DNA from: Emticicia sp. 21SJ11W-3
GTDB taxonomy: Bacteria > Bacteroidota > Bacteroidia > Cytophagales > Spirosomataceae
Direction of reading: 5' to 3'
Length of the DNA: 64,000 nt
Assembly (NCBI RefSeq): GCF_024138715.1
Contig: NZ_CP092074.1
Coordinates: 186,001 to 250,000 of the forward strand
The notes beneath the pieces were generated by a model. It did no database searches. It saw nothing but the letters and a program-made list of their open reading frames with translations, and was not told the DNA's origin. The translations under genes and the position numbers were made by a program. Below, piece by piece: positions 18,048-25,870 of the stretch (position 1 is the stretch's first letter; each line of letters starts with the position of its first letter).

Positions 18048-18773
18048 ATGAAACATCCATTTTATGTTCTCTATGAAGACAATCACCTTATTATTGTTAA
18101 TAAGGCGCCAGGGATTTTAGTGCAGGGAGATGCCACAGGAGACAAAACATTAGCAGACTACGTAAAAGATTATATTAAGAAGAAATATAACAAACCCGGT
18201 GACGTTTTTCTGGGTACGGTTCACCGGCTTGACCGCCCCGTGAGTGGTATTGTGGTTTTTGCACGCACCTCAAAGGCACTTGAGCGCATGAATGAACTTT
18301 TCAGGCGCCGCGATGTTCAGAAAATCTATTGGGCTGTAGTAGGCAAAAGACCAGAGAAAAAAAGCGGCAAGCTGACCCACTGGCTGGTAAAAAATGAAGA
18401 GAAAAACGTTGTTACGGCTTATGATACAGAAGTGAACGGTTCGCAGAAAGCAGAATTGAACTACCGCTATCTGGGAGAAATCAATCACTTTCATTTGTTA
18501 GAGATAAACCCTATAACGGGGCGCCCACATCAGATAAGAGTTCAGCTGGCAACTATGGGCTGCCCGATAAGAGGAGACATAAAGTATGGTTTCCCCAGAA
18601 CCAACCCCGAGGGTAATATTAATTTGCATGCCCGCCGTTTATACTTTGTGCATCCGGTTAAAAAAGAACCCATTCTTTGTATTGCACCACTACCAGAGAA
18701 CCCCTTCTGGGAAGAGTTTCTTGAACTGGACCCCGAAGATATCAAAACCGAGAATCTTGACTTTTTGTATTAA
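18048..18773 (+). CDS. RluA-family pseudouridine synthase
   Basis: 241 residues without an S4 domain. It begins FYVLYEDNHLIIVNKAPGILVQGD and has the catalytic motif VHRLDRPVSGIVVFA (about 64-78, with the nucleophilic Asp), then ITGRPHQIRVQLATMGCPIRGDIKYG and NLHARRLYFVHP. This is a complete RluA catalytic domain that would isomerise specific uridines in rRNA or tRNA; which position is not deducible. The gene has its own promoter overlapped by a long palindrome, unusual for an RNA-modification gene. A Tat-exported protein gene follows 81 bases later on the same strand. Confidence 0.92.
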   Translation: MKHPFYVLYEDNHLIIVNKAPGILVQGDATGDKTLADYVKDYIKKKYNKPGDVFLGTVHRLDRPVSGIVVFARTSKALERMNELFRRRDVQKIYWAVVGKRPEKKSGKLTHWLVKNEEKNVVTAYDTEVNGSQKAELNYRYLGEINHFHLLEINPITGRPHQIRVQLATMGCPIRGDIKYGFPRTNPEGNINLHARRLYFVHPVKKEPILCIAPLPENPFWEEFLELDPEDIKTENLDFLY

Positions 18774-18854
18774 CAAAACTCAGGATATACCCCGGATTGG
18801 TCTAAGGCATTACTTTCTTTAGCTTGCATCAATCAACCCCTTAATAGAATAAAA

Positions 18855-19787
18855 ATGAATCGCAGAAATTTTATTTCCAAAAGCGCTATGGTTGCCGGAG
18901 CGTCTGCACTGCCATTGGGTGCTTCTTTGGCAGCTGAGGCGCCGCAAAACAACCTGGTAGCGGCCAATCAATTCAAGCTCTTATATGCACCACATTTTGG
19001 TATGTTTGAGAATCTGGCTGGAAAAGACCTGATTGACCAGCTAAAATTTATGGCCGACAACGGCTTTATGGCGCTGGAAGACAACGGAATGCTGGGGCGC
19101 CCCGTAGATGTACAAAAGAAGATTGGGGAAACCCTTGCAAAGCTGAATATGAAAATGGGGGTATTTGTGATTGACGGCGGCGATAACTGGAAAATATCTC
19201 TTACCACCGGAAAGAAAGAGTTTCTTGAAAATTTCCTTAAAACCTGCCGTGCCTCTGTAGAGGTAGCCAAGCGTGTTAACGCCAAATGGGCCACAGTAGT
19301 ACCTGGATTTTTTGAAAGAAGATTACCCCTGGGCATACAAACCGCAAACGTAATTGATGCTTTACGACGCGCATGCGACATCCTGGAGCCACATGGCTTA
19401 ACTATGGTGCTTGAGCCCCTTAGCGATACGCCGGAGCTGTTTTTGCGCCATTCAGACCAAACCTACATGATTTGTAAAGCAGTTAACAGCCCGTCGTGCA
19501 AGATTCTGTTTGATATGTGGCACATGCAACGCAACGAAGGCCGCCTGACACAAAATATGGACTGGTGCTGGAGCGAAATCGGGTATTTTCAGATAGGGGA
19601 TGAGCCCGGCCGTAATGAACCTACTACCGGAGAGGTAAATTACAGGAGTCTGTTTAAACATATCTATAATAAGGCAAAGGCCAATAATCAGGAGTTTATT
19701 TTGGGTATGGAACACGGAAATGCCTATAAAGGGGCAGAAGGAGAGAGGAAGTTAATAGAGGCCTACCGTTGGAGCGATAATTTTTAA
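18855..19787 (+). CDS. Tat-exported xylose-isomerase-like TIM-barrel protein (hydroxypyruvate isomerase family)
   Basis: 310 residues. The N-terminus MNRRNFISKSAMVAGASALP has the twin-arginine signal (RRNFIS) and a hydrophobic stretch, so the folded protein should reach the periplasm. The remainder is an AP-endonuclease-2/xylose-isomerase-like barrel. Likely metal ligands are Glu in MVLEPLSDTPE, Asp and His in ILFDMWHMQ, the YFQIGD segment and Glu in LGMEHGNAYKG, matching the hydroxypyruvate isomerase (Hyi) subgroup. The reaction is probably aldose-ketose isomerisation; the substrate is unknown. A very strong terminator follows at 19804. Confidence 0.85.
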   Translation: MNRRNFISKSAMVAGASALPLGASLAAEAPQNNLVAANQFKLLYAPHFGMFENLAGKDLIDQLKFMADNGFMALEDNGMLGRPVDVQKKIGETLAKLNMKMGVFVIDGGDNWKISLTTGKKEFLENFLKTCRASVEVAKRVNAKWATVVPGFFERRLPLGIQTANVIDALRRACDILEPHGLTMVLEPLSDTPELFLRHSDQTYMICKAVNSPSCKILFDMWHMQRNEGRLTQNMDWCWSEIGYFQIGDEPGRNEPTTGEVNYRSLFKHIYNKAKANNQEFILGMEHGNAYKGAEGERKLIEAYRWSDNF

Positions 19788-19803
19788 AATGGGTGTATTG
19801 GCT

Positions 19804-19850
19804 ATAAAAAAGAGGTAGTTTTGAAGAAATTCTAACTACCTCTTTTTTAT
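19804..19850. terminator. Strong hairpin terminator after the TIM-barrel gene
   Basis: Perfect 17-bp inverted repeat (ATAAAAAAGAGGTAGTT and complement) with a 13-base loop; the right arm contains six T, so it should act as a terminator on the plus strand and, being symmetrical, on the minus strand as well. Confidence 0.9.
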
Positions 19851-20199
19851 AAGCGTCAAAGGAAGAAATCGAACTGCAGGCCAAAGATTTTAAGGCCTTA
19901 AAGGTGTATAGGATTGGCTAATAGGGTCTTATATGGCAGTTTTGCTCGTATTTATATCATTTTGGTTCACGCCAACACTTATAAAACCTTGTCTACAAAT
20001 ATCGAAACATACAACTCATAAATAAACATATCGCTTTTGGGGTACGTAAAACAAAAATGAGATTTAGATTTTTTAGTGGGTAAATTATCATACAGATACG
20101 TTTCATCTTTTAGGTACCAGTAAATAAATTTAATTTCTATCCTAAAGAAAACTATGCAAAATTTATGAGTAATTAGTTAAAACAATTTAATTGTGACTT
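19851..20199. other. AT-rich intergenic stretch
   Basis: About 350 bases with no gene, RNA or promoter that I can support. Base composition becomes clearly more AT-rich from about 19.95 kb on, continuing through the broken protease and lipoprotein genes to about 21.95 kb. Confidence 0.6.
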
Positions 20200-21385
20200 A
20201 TGAAAGCGTACATTTACTATCTATTAATATTGTTGACTTTCTTCGCGTGCGATAAAGAAAAGGTTATAGCAGAACAGGAGATTGAATCACCTATGGCAGT
20301 CTCATTGAGTGAAGCTTCCAAAATCGCCCAATTAGTTACTACATCGTCAACTCCTAAAGCAAGAGCTACCCCTTGAACCTAATTTTAAATTAACGCCAAT
20401 CCCCGATGAAAAAGGAGAGAATATTTGTTATGTCATAAATTATGAAGGTGGTGGCTTTGTAGTTTTAGCTGCTGACAAACGCATTATTCCAATTTTAGCT
20501 TATTCTAAAACTGGAAATTTTGAAGTTTCAAAAGATTTAACATCGTCAATCATTTATTGGCTCCATACCGTAAAGGAGGCGTTAAAAGAAGCAAGAAAAA
20601 CGAGTGACAAGGCGTTAGAACTGTGGAATATTAAATATATAAACCGAATTTTAAAGAGTAATTTCGATAGTAAGCTTTTTAACAGTGCTGGTAAGGGCAG
20701 AGAAACCACTGAACCCCCAGGAGAAGACCCTGGATGTCAGTTTAGTGAGTATAATCTCGGCCCGCTTATGGCAACTATATAGGGGCAAAATGCTGGATAT
20801 AACGACTTTGCACCTTATTTGGGCTGTAATTCGGCTACTGAGACTTCTAATGGTCGTGCTTGGGCTGGATGCGTTGCAACTGCAATGGGTCAGATAATGA
20901 AGTACAACCAGAAGCCATCAACTTGGAATTGGTCTGCAATGCCAAATACGCCTGGCAGTGTAACAACATCACTTTTATTAAAAGATATATGAGATAATGT
21001 TGATATGGATTATCAATGTACAGGATCTGCAGCAGCTACATACGATGGGTATTTATCGTTTAAAAATGATTATGGTTACTCTTCTGCTCAATATGATAAT
21101 TACAACTATCAAACTGTAATTTCTAACTTAGATAATTTACATCCTGTAGTTCTTGCAGGAGGAAAGTATTCTGGATGGTGGATATTTGCTACCTATGACA
21201 GTGGGCATGCATTGGTTACTGATGGGTACCATACTTATAATTTTTGCGAATCAGGCACATATTTATATTTACACATGAATTGGGGACGAGAAGGGTCGCA
21301 GGATGGCTTTTATGCATATGACTATTGGTCCCCACCTTATCATTATTATGAAAGCAGCAAAGAAATGATTTATAATTTATATTAA
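20200..21385 (+). pseudogene. C10-family (streptopain-like) cysteine protease, disrupted
   Basis: Conceptual translation from the ATG at 20200 gives a lipoprotein signal (ILLTFFAC, Cys at residue 17), a streptopain-type prodomain and a C10 catalytic domain. Three lesions break it: a frameshift at about 20369-20373 (a short C run, after which the stop TGA at 20374 is met), an in-frame TAG at 20780 and an in-frame TGA at 20990. The catalytic features are otherwise intact: the nucleophile region GCVATAMGQIMKYN (about 20868-20909), the histidine in GHALVTDGY (about 21202-21228) and HMNWGREG. Decay therefore looks recent, unless the lesions are sequencing errors. Low GC and a lipoprotein neighbour suggest acquired DNA. 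Confidence 0.82.
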
Positions 21386-21395
21386 AATACATGCT

Positions 21396-21869
21396 ATGAA
21401 AACTACACTTCCAATTATAATAATTTTTTTCTTAGTGTCTTCATGCGAGAAGCATCCTAAGATATATGATAAAAAGGTAGAAATATATTTTGATGTATTT
21501 ATTACCCAGAAGGTGACTAATAAAGATATGTTAAATCCAAATTTGAGTGATAATTTTAACTTTGGTCATATAAGTCTTGATTTTACGACACCTCCGAATC
21601 AGGATAAGTCAATAAGCTATATAGGGTTTAAAATTCCAGAATTAGGCCAAAGAGATGGCAAGTACTACTTAAGAGTTACTCCGACAATATACGAGCCCAC
21701 AGAGGATGAATACAAGGTAACTATAAACTGGCCCGATGGCGGTAAAGATGAAATCTCTTGTCGGATATCCCATGTTCCATATATCATTTCAACTTATGAA
21801 ATTCTACTCAATGGAACTACGATATGGAAGGCACCAAATGGTAAAAGAGAGATAACTATTATGAAATAA
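21396..21869 (+). CDS. Small lipoprotein downstream of the C10 protease
   Basis: 157 residues with a lipoprotein signal (MKTTLPIIIIFFLVSSCEKH, Cys at residue 17). The mature domain appears all-beta and shows no motif I recognise. It begins 10 bases after the protease stop, so both were probably one transcription unit and share the low-GC composition. C10 proteases of Streptococcus (SpeB) and Bacteroides fragilis (Bfp) are often paired with small prodomain-like inhibitors, some of them lipoproteins; by position this could be such an inhibitor, but I see no clear sequence resemblance to the prodomain here. A terminator follows at 21954. Confidence 0.75.
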   Translation: MKTTLPIIIIFFLVSSCEKHPKIYDKKVEIYFDVFITQKVTNKDMLNPNLSDNFNFGHISLDFTTPPNQDKSISYIGFKIPELGQRDGKYYLRVTPTIYEPTEDEYKVTINWPDGGKDEISCRISHVPYIISTYEILLNGTTIWKAPNGKREITIMK

Positions 21870-21953
21870 TAAAGTTACTATTTCTAGATATTGTAAGGAA
21901 ATTAATAATCGGCTTTTAAAAGATGAGAGGAATTTGAAGTTTATAAGATTGTC

Positions 21954-21997
21954 AATAATAAAGGTATCGGGCTCCAACCTGATACCTTTTTTATTAT
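21954..21997 (+). terminator. Terminator after the lipoprotein gene
   Basis: Stem of AATAATAAAGGTATCGGG against CCTGATACC-T6-ATTATT with a G-U pair and a small slip in the A/T run; closes the protease-lipoprotein unit. Confidence 0.75.
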
Positions 21998-22008
21998 TGG
22001 TGTTAAAT

Positions 22009-22041
22009 AAAAAAGTCTTATTCGTTTAAATCGAATAAGAC
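22009..22041 (-). terminator. Terminator of the DTT-repeat lipoprotein gene
   Basis: 10-bp stem GTCTTATTCG / CGAATAAGAC; on the minus strand it is followed by six T. It lies 27 bases after the minus-strand stop. Confidence 0.8.
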
Positions 22042-22068
22042 CTTCTTTTGAAACTATCTGATTAAGAA

Positions 22069-22245
22069 TTATTTCTTAGTTGTATCAGCAGCAGCTGTAG
22101 TATCAGCAGCAGCTGTAGTATCAGGAGTAACGGCAGTTGCAGTTGTATCAACAGATGTTGAATCAGCAGTAGTTTCTGATTTAGAAGTACAAGCTGCTAG
22201 AGATGCCATACCGGCTACGAATAAAATTGCAAATACTTTTTTCAT
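22069..22245 (-). CDS. 58-residue lipoprotein with Asp-Thr-Thr-Ala repeats
   Basis: Starts at the ATG at 22245, which gives a compact lipoprotein signal (MKKVFAILFVAGMASLAAC, Cys at residue 19); a longer in-frame start has no such sense. The mature chain of about 40 residues is low-complexity, rich in Thr, Ala and Asp, and ends with two DTTAAA units and DTTKK. Such short acidic Thr-rich lipoproteins are frequent in Bacteroidota and may be O-glycosylated (D-T/S-A/L/V-type sites are the Bacteroides glycosylation motif), which would be consistent with the DTTA runs. It has its own promoter (22278-22309) and terminator, so it is very likely a real gene. Confidence 0.8.
   Translation of the reverse strand: MKKVFAILFVAGMASLAACTSKSETTADSTSVDTTATAVTPDTTAAADTTAAADTTKK
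22082..22117. repeat. Two perfect 18-bp tandem repeats within the small lipoprotein gene
   Basis: GTATCAGCAGCAGCTGTA occurs twice head to tail and a partial third unit follows. In-frame, encoding DTTAAA-type units, so copy number could vary without frameshift. Confidence 0.85.
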
Positions 22246-22277
22246 TTCTTTATGATGTTTAAGGTTTGAAACGCATT

Positions 22278-22309
22278 GCAAATTTAAGTTTATTTTAAGA
22301 TATAAAGCA
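22278..22309 (-). promoter_or_regulatory. Promoter of the 58-residue lipoprotein gene
   Basis: Minus strand: TTG (22309-22307), 21-base spacer, TAAATTTG (22285-22278), a good -33/-7 pair; leader about 30 bases. Confidence 0.6.
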
Positions 22310-22379
22310 AGCGATTCTTAAATTTTTTTTAAAATCACCTTAAATGAGGCTTAAAAAAGCAATATTATCTTGATAAAGT

Positions 22380-22886
22380 TCAATTCTGGCGTTCGTTACG
22401 GGTTTTTATCCTGTTATAAATACCTGTGCTTCTGAAAGTAAGAAACTTATGGCCAAAGTAATTGGCAAGAAAACTGACTCCCATACCAATTACATGAGAG
22501 CTCTTTTCACGAACAAGTAACGACTGTTCAGCAAAATACCGGTTGGCCAGATGATCAAATGCCAGAGATGAAACGCCCACCTGTATTCCCCAGGCTAATA
22601 GAGCAATGGTTAAAAATTTTACCGATTCGCGCCGCGTATTGCCTGACTCCCTGGCAGAAAATGCAAAAACTTTTGCCGGAATAAAACTTACCACAGTGGC
22701 TGTCAGATAACCAGCCGAAACACTGAAATTAAAGGCCGGTTTATCGGCAAAGCCCAAATGAAGGAAAAGATATTTATAAGGGATCTGTGTAATAAAATTT
22801 GTACCGGCGCCTAAGATAGCTGTTAAGAAAAAAGACACGAAAACCCGTAATTCTTTATTCTTTAGTTTTTTCAATATTTTAAGCAA
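22380..22886 (-). CDS. GtrA-family membrane protein
   Basis: 168 residues with four membrane segments, the size and topology of GtrA/DPMS-like proteins. Features include FVSFFLTAILGAGTNFITQIP at the N-terminus and the C-terminal HVIGMGVSFLANYFGHKFLTFR, whose NY-x-x-x-K/R-x-x-x-F ending is typical of the family. GtrA proteins are thought to flip polyprenyl-phosphate-linked sugars made by GtrB-type transferases. A GtrB-like enzyme is encoded at 29406-30350, not adjacent. It lies 28 bases downstream of nuoN on the same strand, so it is probably transcribed with the complex I genes although it has no role in that complex. Confidence 0.85.
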   Translation of the reverse strand: MLKILKKLKNKELRVFVSFFLTAILGAGTNFITQIPYKYLFLHLGFADKPAFNFSVSAGYLTATVVSFIPAKVFAFSARESGNTRRESVKFLTIALLAWGIQVGVSSLAFDHLANRYFAEQSLLVREKSSHVIGMGVSFLANYFGHKFLTFRSTGIYNRIKTRNERQN

Positions 22887-22914
22887 GACATTAATATTTA
22901 TAGCAATATTTCAA

Positions 22915-24309
22915 TCACATAAGGCTTCTTAGTAAATCAGGGAAGAGGCCCAGTAATAATGTACCAAATGCGGCAGCGCCCAGAATAATCTTATGAAAGG
23001 CCGTCAGGTTAATACTTTCACCTTCTCCCTCCTTCATGTAAGCGGCAATAATGGGTTTGAAATAGTAATAGATACCAACTGCCGACATCAGAATAGCCAC
23101 TACAAGCAACCAGATTTTGCCTCTGAAGGCAGCATCTGCAAAAACATAGAACTTGCCCCAGAAACCAGCCGTAAGCGGAATACCCGCCAGTGAAAGCATA
23201 GAAATGGTAAGTATAAAGGCCAGGAAAGGGCTTCTTTTACCTAGGCCATTCAATACAGATATACTCTCATCAGGGCGGCCGTTAACCAGTTTTTCTTTAG
23301 ATACAGCCATTAATACGCCAAAGGCACTAATAGTGGCTAACGAATAAGCCAATGAATAGAATACTATTGAATCGTCTGATTTATTGCTTAAGCCAATGAC
23401 AGCTAAAAGCATGTATCCGGCATGCGAAATGCTCGAGAAAGCAAGCATCCGTTTGAAGCTGCTTTGCGAAACCGCAGTAATGTTTCCGATAACAAGGCTA
23501 AGTACGGTCATGATAACAACCATTACCCACCAGAAGCCATACAGTGGAGAGAACGAAGCATCTAAAATACGATATATAGTTGCAAAGCCCGCTGTCTTTA
23601 CAATTGTAGACATAAAGGTGGTAAAAATACTAGGGGCGCCTTCATACACATCAGGAGTCCAGAAGTGAAACGGTGCCGCCGATACCTTAAACAATAAACC
23701 TATCAGTAAGAATGTAACACCTATGTAAAGATATACCGGGCCACCATTCATTTGTGCCTGTTGTGCTACTGCTCTGGTTACATCAATATTAAACGAATAG
23801 TTGGCGCCATAAAGCATGGCAATACCAAATAGCATGATACCCGTAGCAAACGACCCCATCAAAAAATACTTAAGGGCCGCTTCGTTTCCTCTCAGATTCC
23901 GCTTGTCGCTTCCTGTCAATACATACATAGATACCGAAAGAATCTCAACTCCGATAAAAAGCATAATAAGATTCTGGAAACCTGTCATCATGATGGCACC
24001 CACCAGCGAAAACTGAAGGATAGCAAAATACTCTGCAGGTTGTGCGTGGTCTTCATCAATAAATCCCTTCGACAACGCCATAATCAGAAAAGCCGAAATC
24101 AGGAGTATTGCCGTAAAGAGTATCGACAGGTTATTTACCTGAAGCATATTGTTGAAATACAGACCCGGCTTATTCCACTCATAAAAATTGGCAATAAAGG
24201 CAATTGTTATAAATAAAAGAGAAGCAGGAAGTAGCACCTTCTTCGATTTAAGAAAACCTAAGAAAAGGGTAATAATTCCGGAAATAGAAAGTACGAGTAT
24301 AGGATACAT
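22915..24309 (-). CDS. nuoN: NADH-quinone oxidoreductase subunit N
   Basis: 464 residues, about 14 membrane segments, full length for NuoN. It shows the antiporter-like core shared with NuoL/M, including IGVEILSVSMYVLTGSDKRN with the key Glu, KVSAAPFHFWTPDVYEGAP with the conserved Lys and Pro, and FKRMLAFSSISHAGYMLLA. NuoN is one of three proton-pumping subunits in the membrane arm of complex I. It is the third of four nuo genes in the order K-L-M-N, separated from nuoM by 62 bases. Confidence 0.95.
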   Translation of the reverse strand: MYPILVLSISGIITLFLGFLKSKKVLLPASLLFITIAFIANFYEWNKPGLYFNNMLQVNNLSILFTAILLISAFLIMALSKGFIDEDHAQPAEYFAILQFSLVGAIMMTGFQNLIMLFIGVEILSVSMYVLTGSDKRNLRGNEAALKYFLMGSFATGIMLFGIAMLYGANYSFNIDVTRAVAQQAQMNGGPVYLYIGVTFLLIGLLFKVSAAPFHFWTPDVYEGAPSIFTTFMSTIVKTAGFATIYRILDASFSPLYGFWWVMVVIMTVLSLVIGNITAVSQSSFKRMLAFSSISHAGYMLLAVIGLSNKSDDSIVFYSLAYSLATISAFGVLMAVSKEKLVNGRPDESISVLNGLGKRSPFLAFILTISMLSLAGIPLTAGFWGKFYVFADAAFRGKIWLLVVAILMSAVGIYYYFKPIIAAYMKEGEGESINLTAFHKIILGAAAFGTLLLGLFPDLLRSLM

Positions 24310-24371
24310 AAGGTCTATTTATCATTATCAGTTCAGGAGCAGTATAAAAACAGCCATGTATGAACTATGAA

Positions 24372-25820
24372 TTAAGGATGAATCAGTTGTAATAAACTAT
24401 TTACCGCAGGCTCAGTAATTTTCAGAAATACATTAGGGAAAACACCCATCAGTAGTACAACGGCTGCTATTGGCAACAGCACAGCAATTTCTGAGCCTTT
24501 CACATCGCTGAATTTAGCCGTTACCTCGTTGCTTGGGCCAAACATAGAACGTTGCATCAGGCGCAGCATGTAAACTGCTCCAAAAATAATGGTCAAGCCT
24601 GCAACGCCGCCTAACCAGGCATTTTTATCAAACACGCCTTTCAGCAATAAAAACTCACCTACAAATCCGTTGGTAAGGGGCAGCGCCACACTACCCAGCA
24701 TAATAATCATAAAATAGATACTCAATGCGGGGGTCTGCTGTGTTATGCCACCTAATGCCTGCAGGTCTCTGGTTTGTGTGCGGTCGTAAATGATTTTCAC
24801 AATAAAAAACAAACCAACTGCATTAATGCCATGCGCTACCATTTGCAGCAGGGCACCTTGTATTCCGCTCAAAGTGCCAGATAAAACACCGGCAGCCATT
24901 AAGCCCATGTGTGCAAATGACGAATAAGCAATAAGACGTTTAATATTATTTTGCTGTATGGCAATAATTGAGCCGTATATAAGACCAATTACAGACAGTA
25001 CCATGGCAATTGTGCCGAAGTTGGACAAGCCTACCGGCGAAAGTGGCAGCAGAATACGAATAAGACCATAAACCCCCATTTTTGAAAGTAGCCCAGACAA
25101 CAGCATGGTAGCCGGAGTAGGAGACTCACTGTACGCATCCGGTTGCCAGGAATGAAAAGGTAACACCGGCATTTTAATGGCAAAAGCTATAAAGAAAGCC
25201 CAGAAAAGCAGATTCTGATTAGCCGGCGATATAAACTTGGCTGCGTTGTAAAGTTCCTGAATATTGGCTGTTGAGGCGTTAATGTACAGATACACAATGG
25301 CTACCAGCATAAACAAGCTGCCAAACATGGTATATACAAACATTTTGAAAGTGATTTTGGGTGCATTGATACCACCCCACAAAGCAGCCAGAAAATAAAC
25401 CGGTATAAGGGCTATTTCGTAAAAGAAATAGAAAACAAATATATCTTTAGCCATAAAAACTCCCATCAAAGCCGCTTCAGTCAATAGAATAAGCGAGTAA
25501 AAAGAGAATGGTTTGTTATAGCTGTTTTTAAACGTAGAAACAATAATTAAAGGCACTAAGAAGCCGGTAAGGGCAATCATTAAAAGGCTGATGCCATCAA
25601 TACCCAAATGGAAATTGATTCTCAGGTCTTTAATCCAGGCATATTTTACTTCTATAATGGTCTGAGAGTCAAACGAAAGAAAAGTGTAAGCAGCTAAGGC
25701 AAACTCTGCAAGGGCTGTTATCAAGGCCACATTTTTTGATACTCCAGCATTACTACCTCTTAACAAAAACAGAATAAGACTGCCGATAAGGGGAATTAGT
25801 ATAAGGATTAGTGCTAACAT
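24372..25820 (-). CDS. nuoM: NADH-quinone oxidoreductase subunit M
   Basis: 482 residues, about 14 membrane segments, full length. The motifs KDIFVFYFFYEIALIPVYFLAALWGG (pumping Glu) and KMPVLPFHSWQPDAYSESPTPATMLLSGLLSKMGVYG are diagnostic of NuoM; IKRLIAYSSFAHMGLMAAG follows. It forms a central proton channel of complex I. The gene sits between nuoL (50 bases upstream) and nuoN and is surely co-transcribed with both. Confidence 0.96.
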   Translation of the reverse strand: MLALILILIPLIGSLILFLLRGSNAGVSKNVALITALAEFALAAYTFLSFDSQTIIEVKYAWIKDLRINFHLGIDGISLLMIALTGFLVPLIIVSTFKNSYNKPFSFYSLILLTEAALMGVFMAKDIFVFYFFYEIALIPVYFLAALWGGINAPKITFKMFVYTMFGSLFMLVAIVYLYINASTANIQELYNAAKFISPANQNLLFWAFFIAFAIKMPVLPFHSWQPDAYSESPTPATMLLSGLLSKMGVYGLIRILLPLSPVGLSNFGTIAMVLSVIGLIYGSIIAIQQNNIKRLIAYSSFAHMGLMAAGVLSGTLSGIQGALLQMVAHGINAVGLFFIVKIIYDRTQTRDLQALGGITQQTPALSIYFMIIMLGSVALPLTNGFVGEFLLLKGVFDKNAWLGGVAGLTIIFGAVYMLRLMQRSMFGPSNEVTAKFSDVKGSEIAVLLPIAAVVLLMGVFPNVFLKITEPAVNSLLQLIHP

Positions 25821-25870
25821 CCGTAATGAGTTTTAATTTTTAAGTCGTAATGTTTGGTTGAAATAATGGG

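Noticed and set aside
20685-20897. A 70-codon open frame inside the C10 protease region
   Set aside because: It is in another frame; the frame with prodomain and catalytic motifs runs through it with a TAG.
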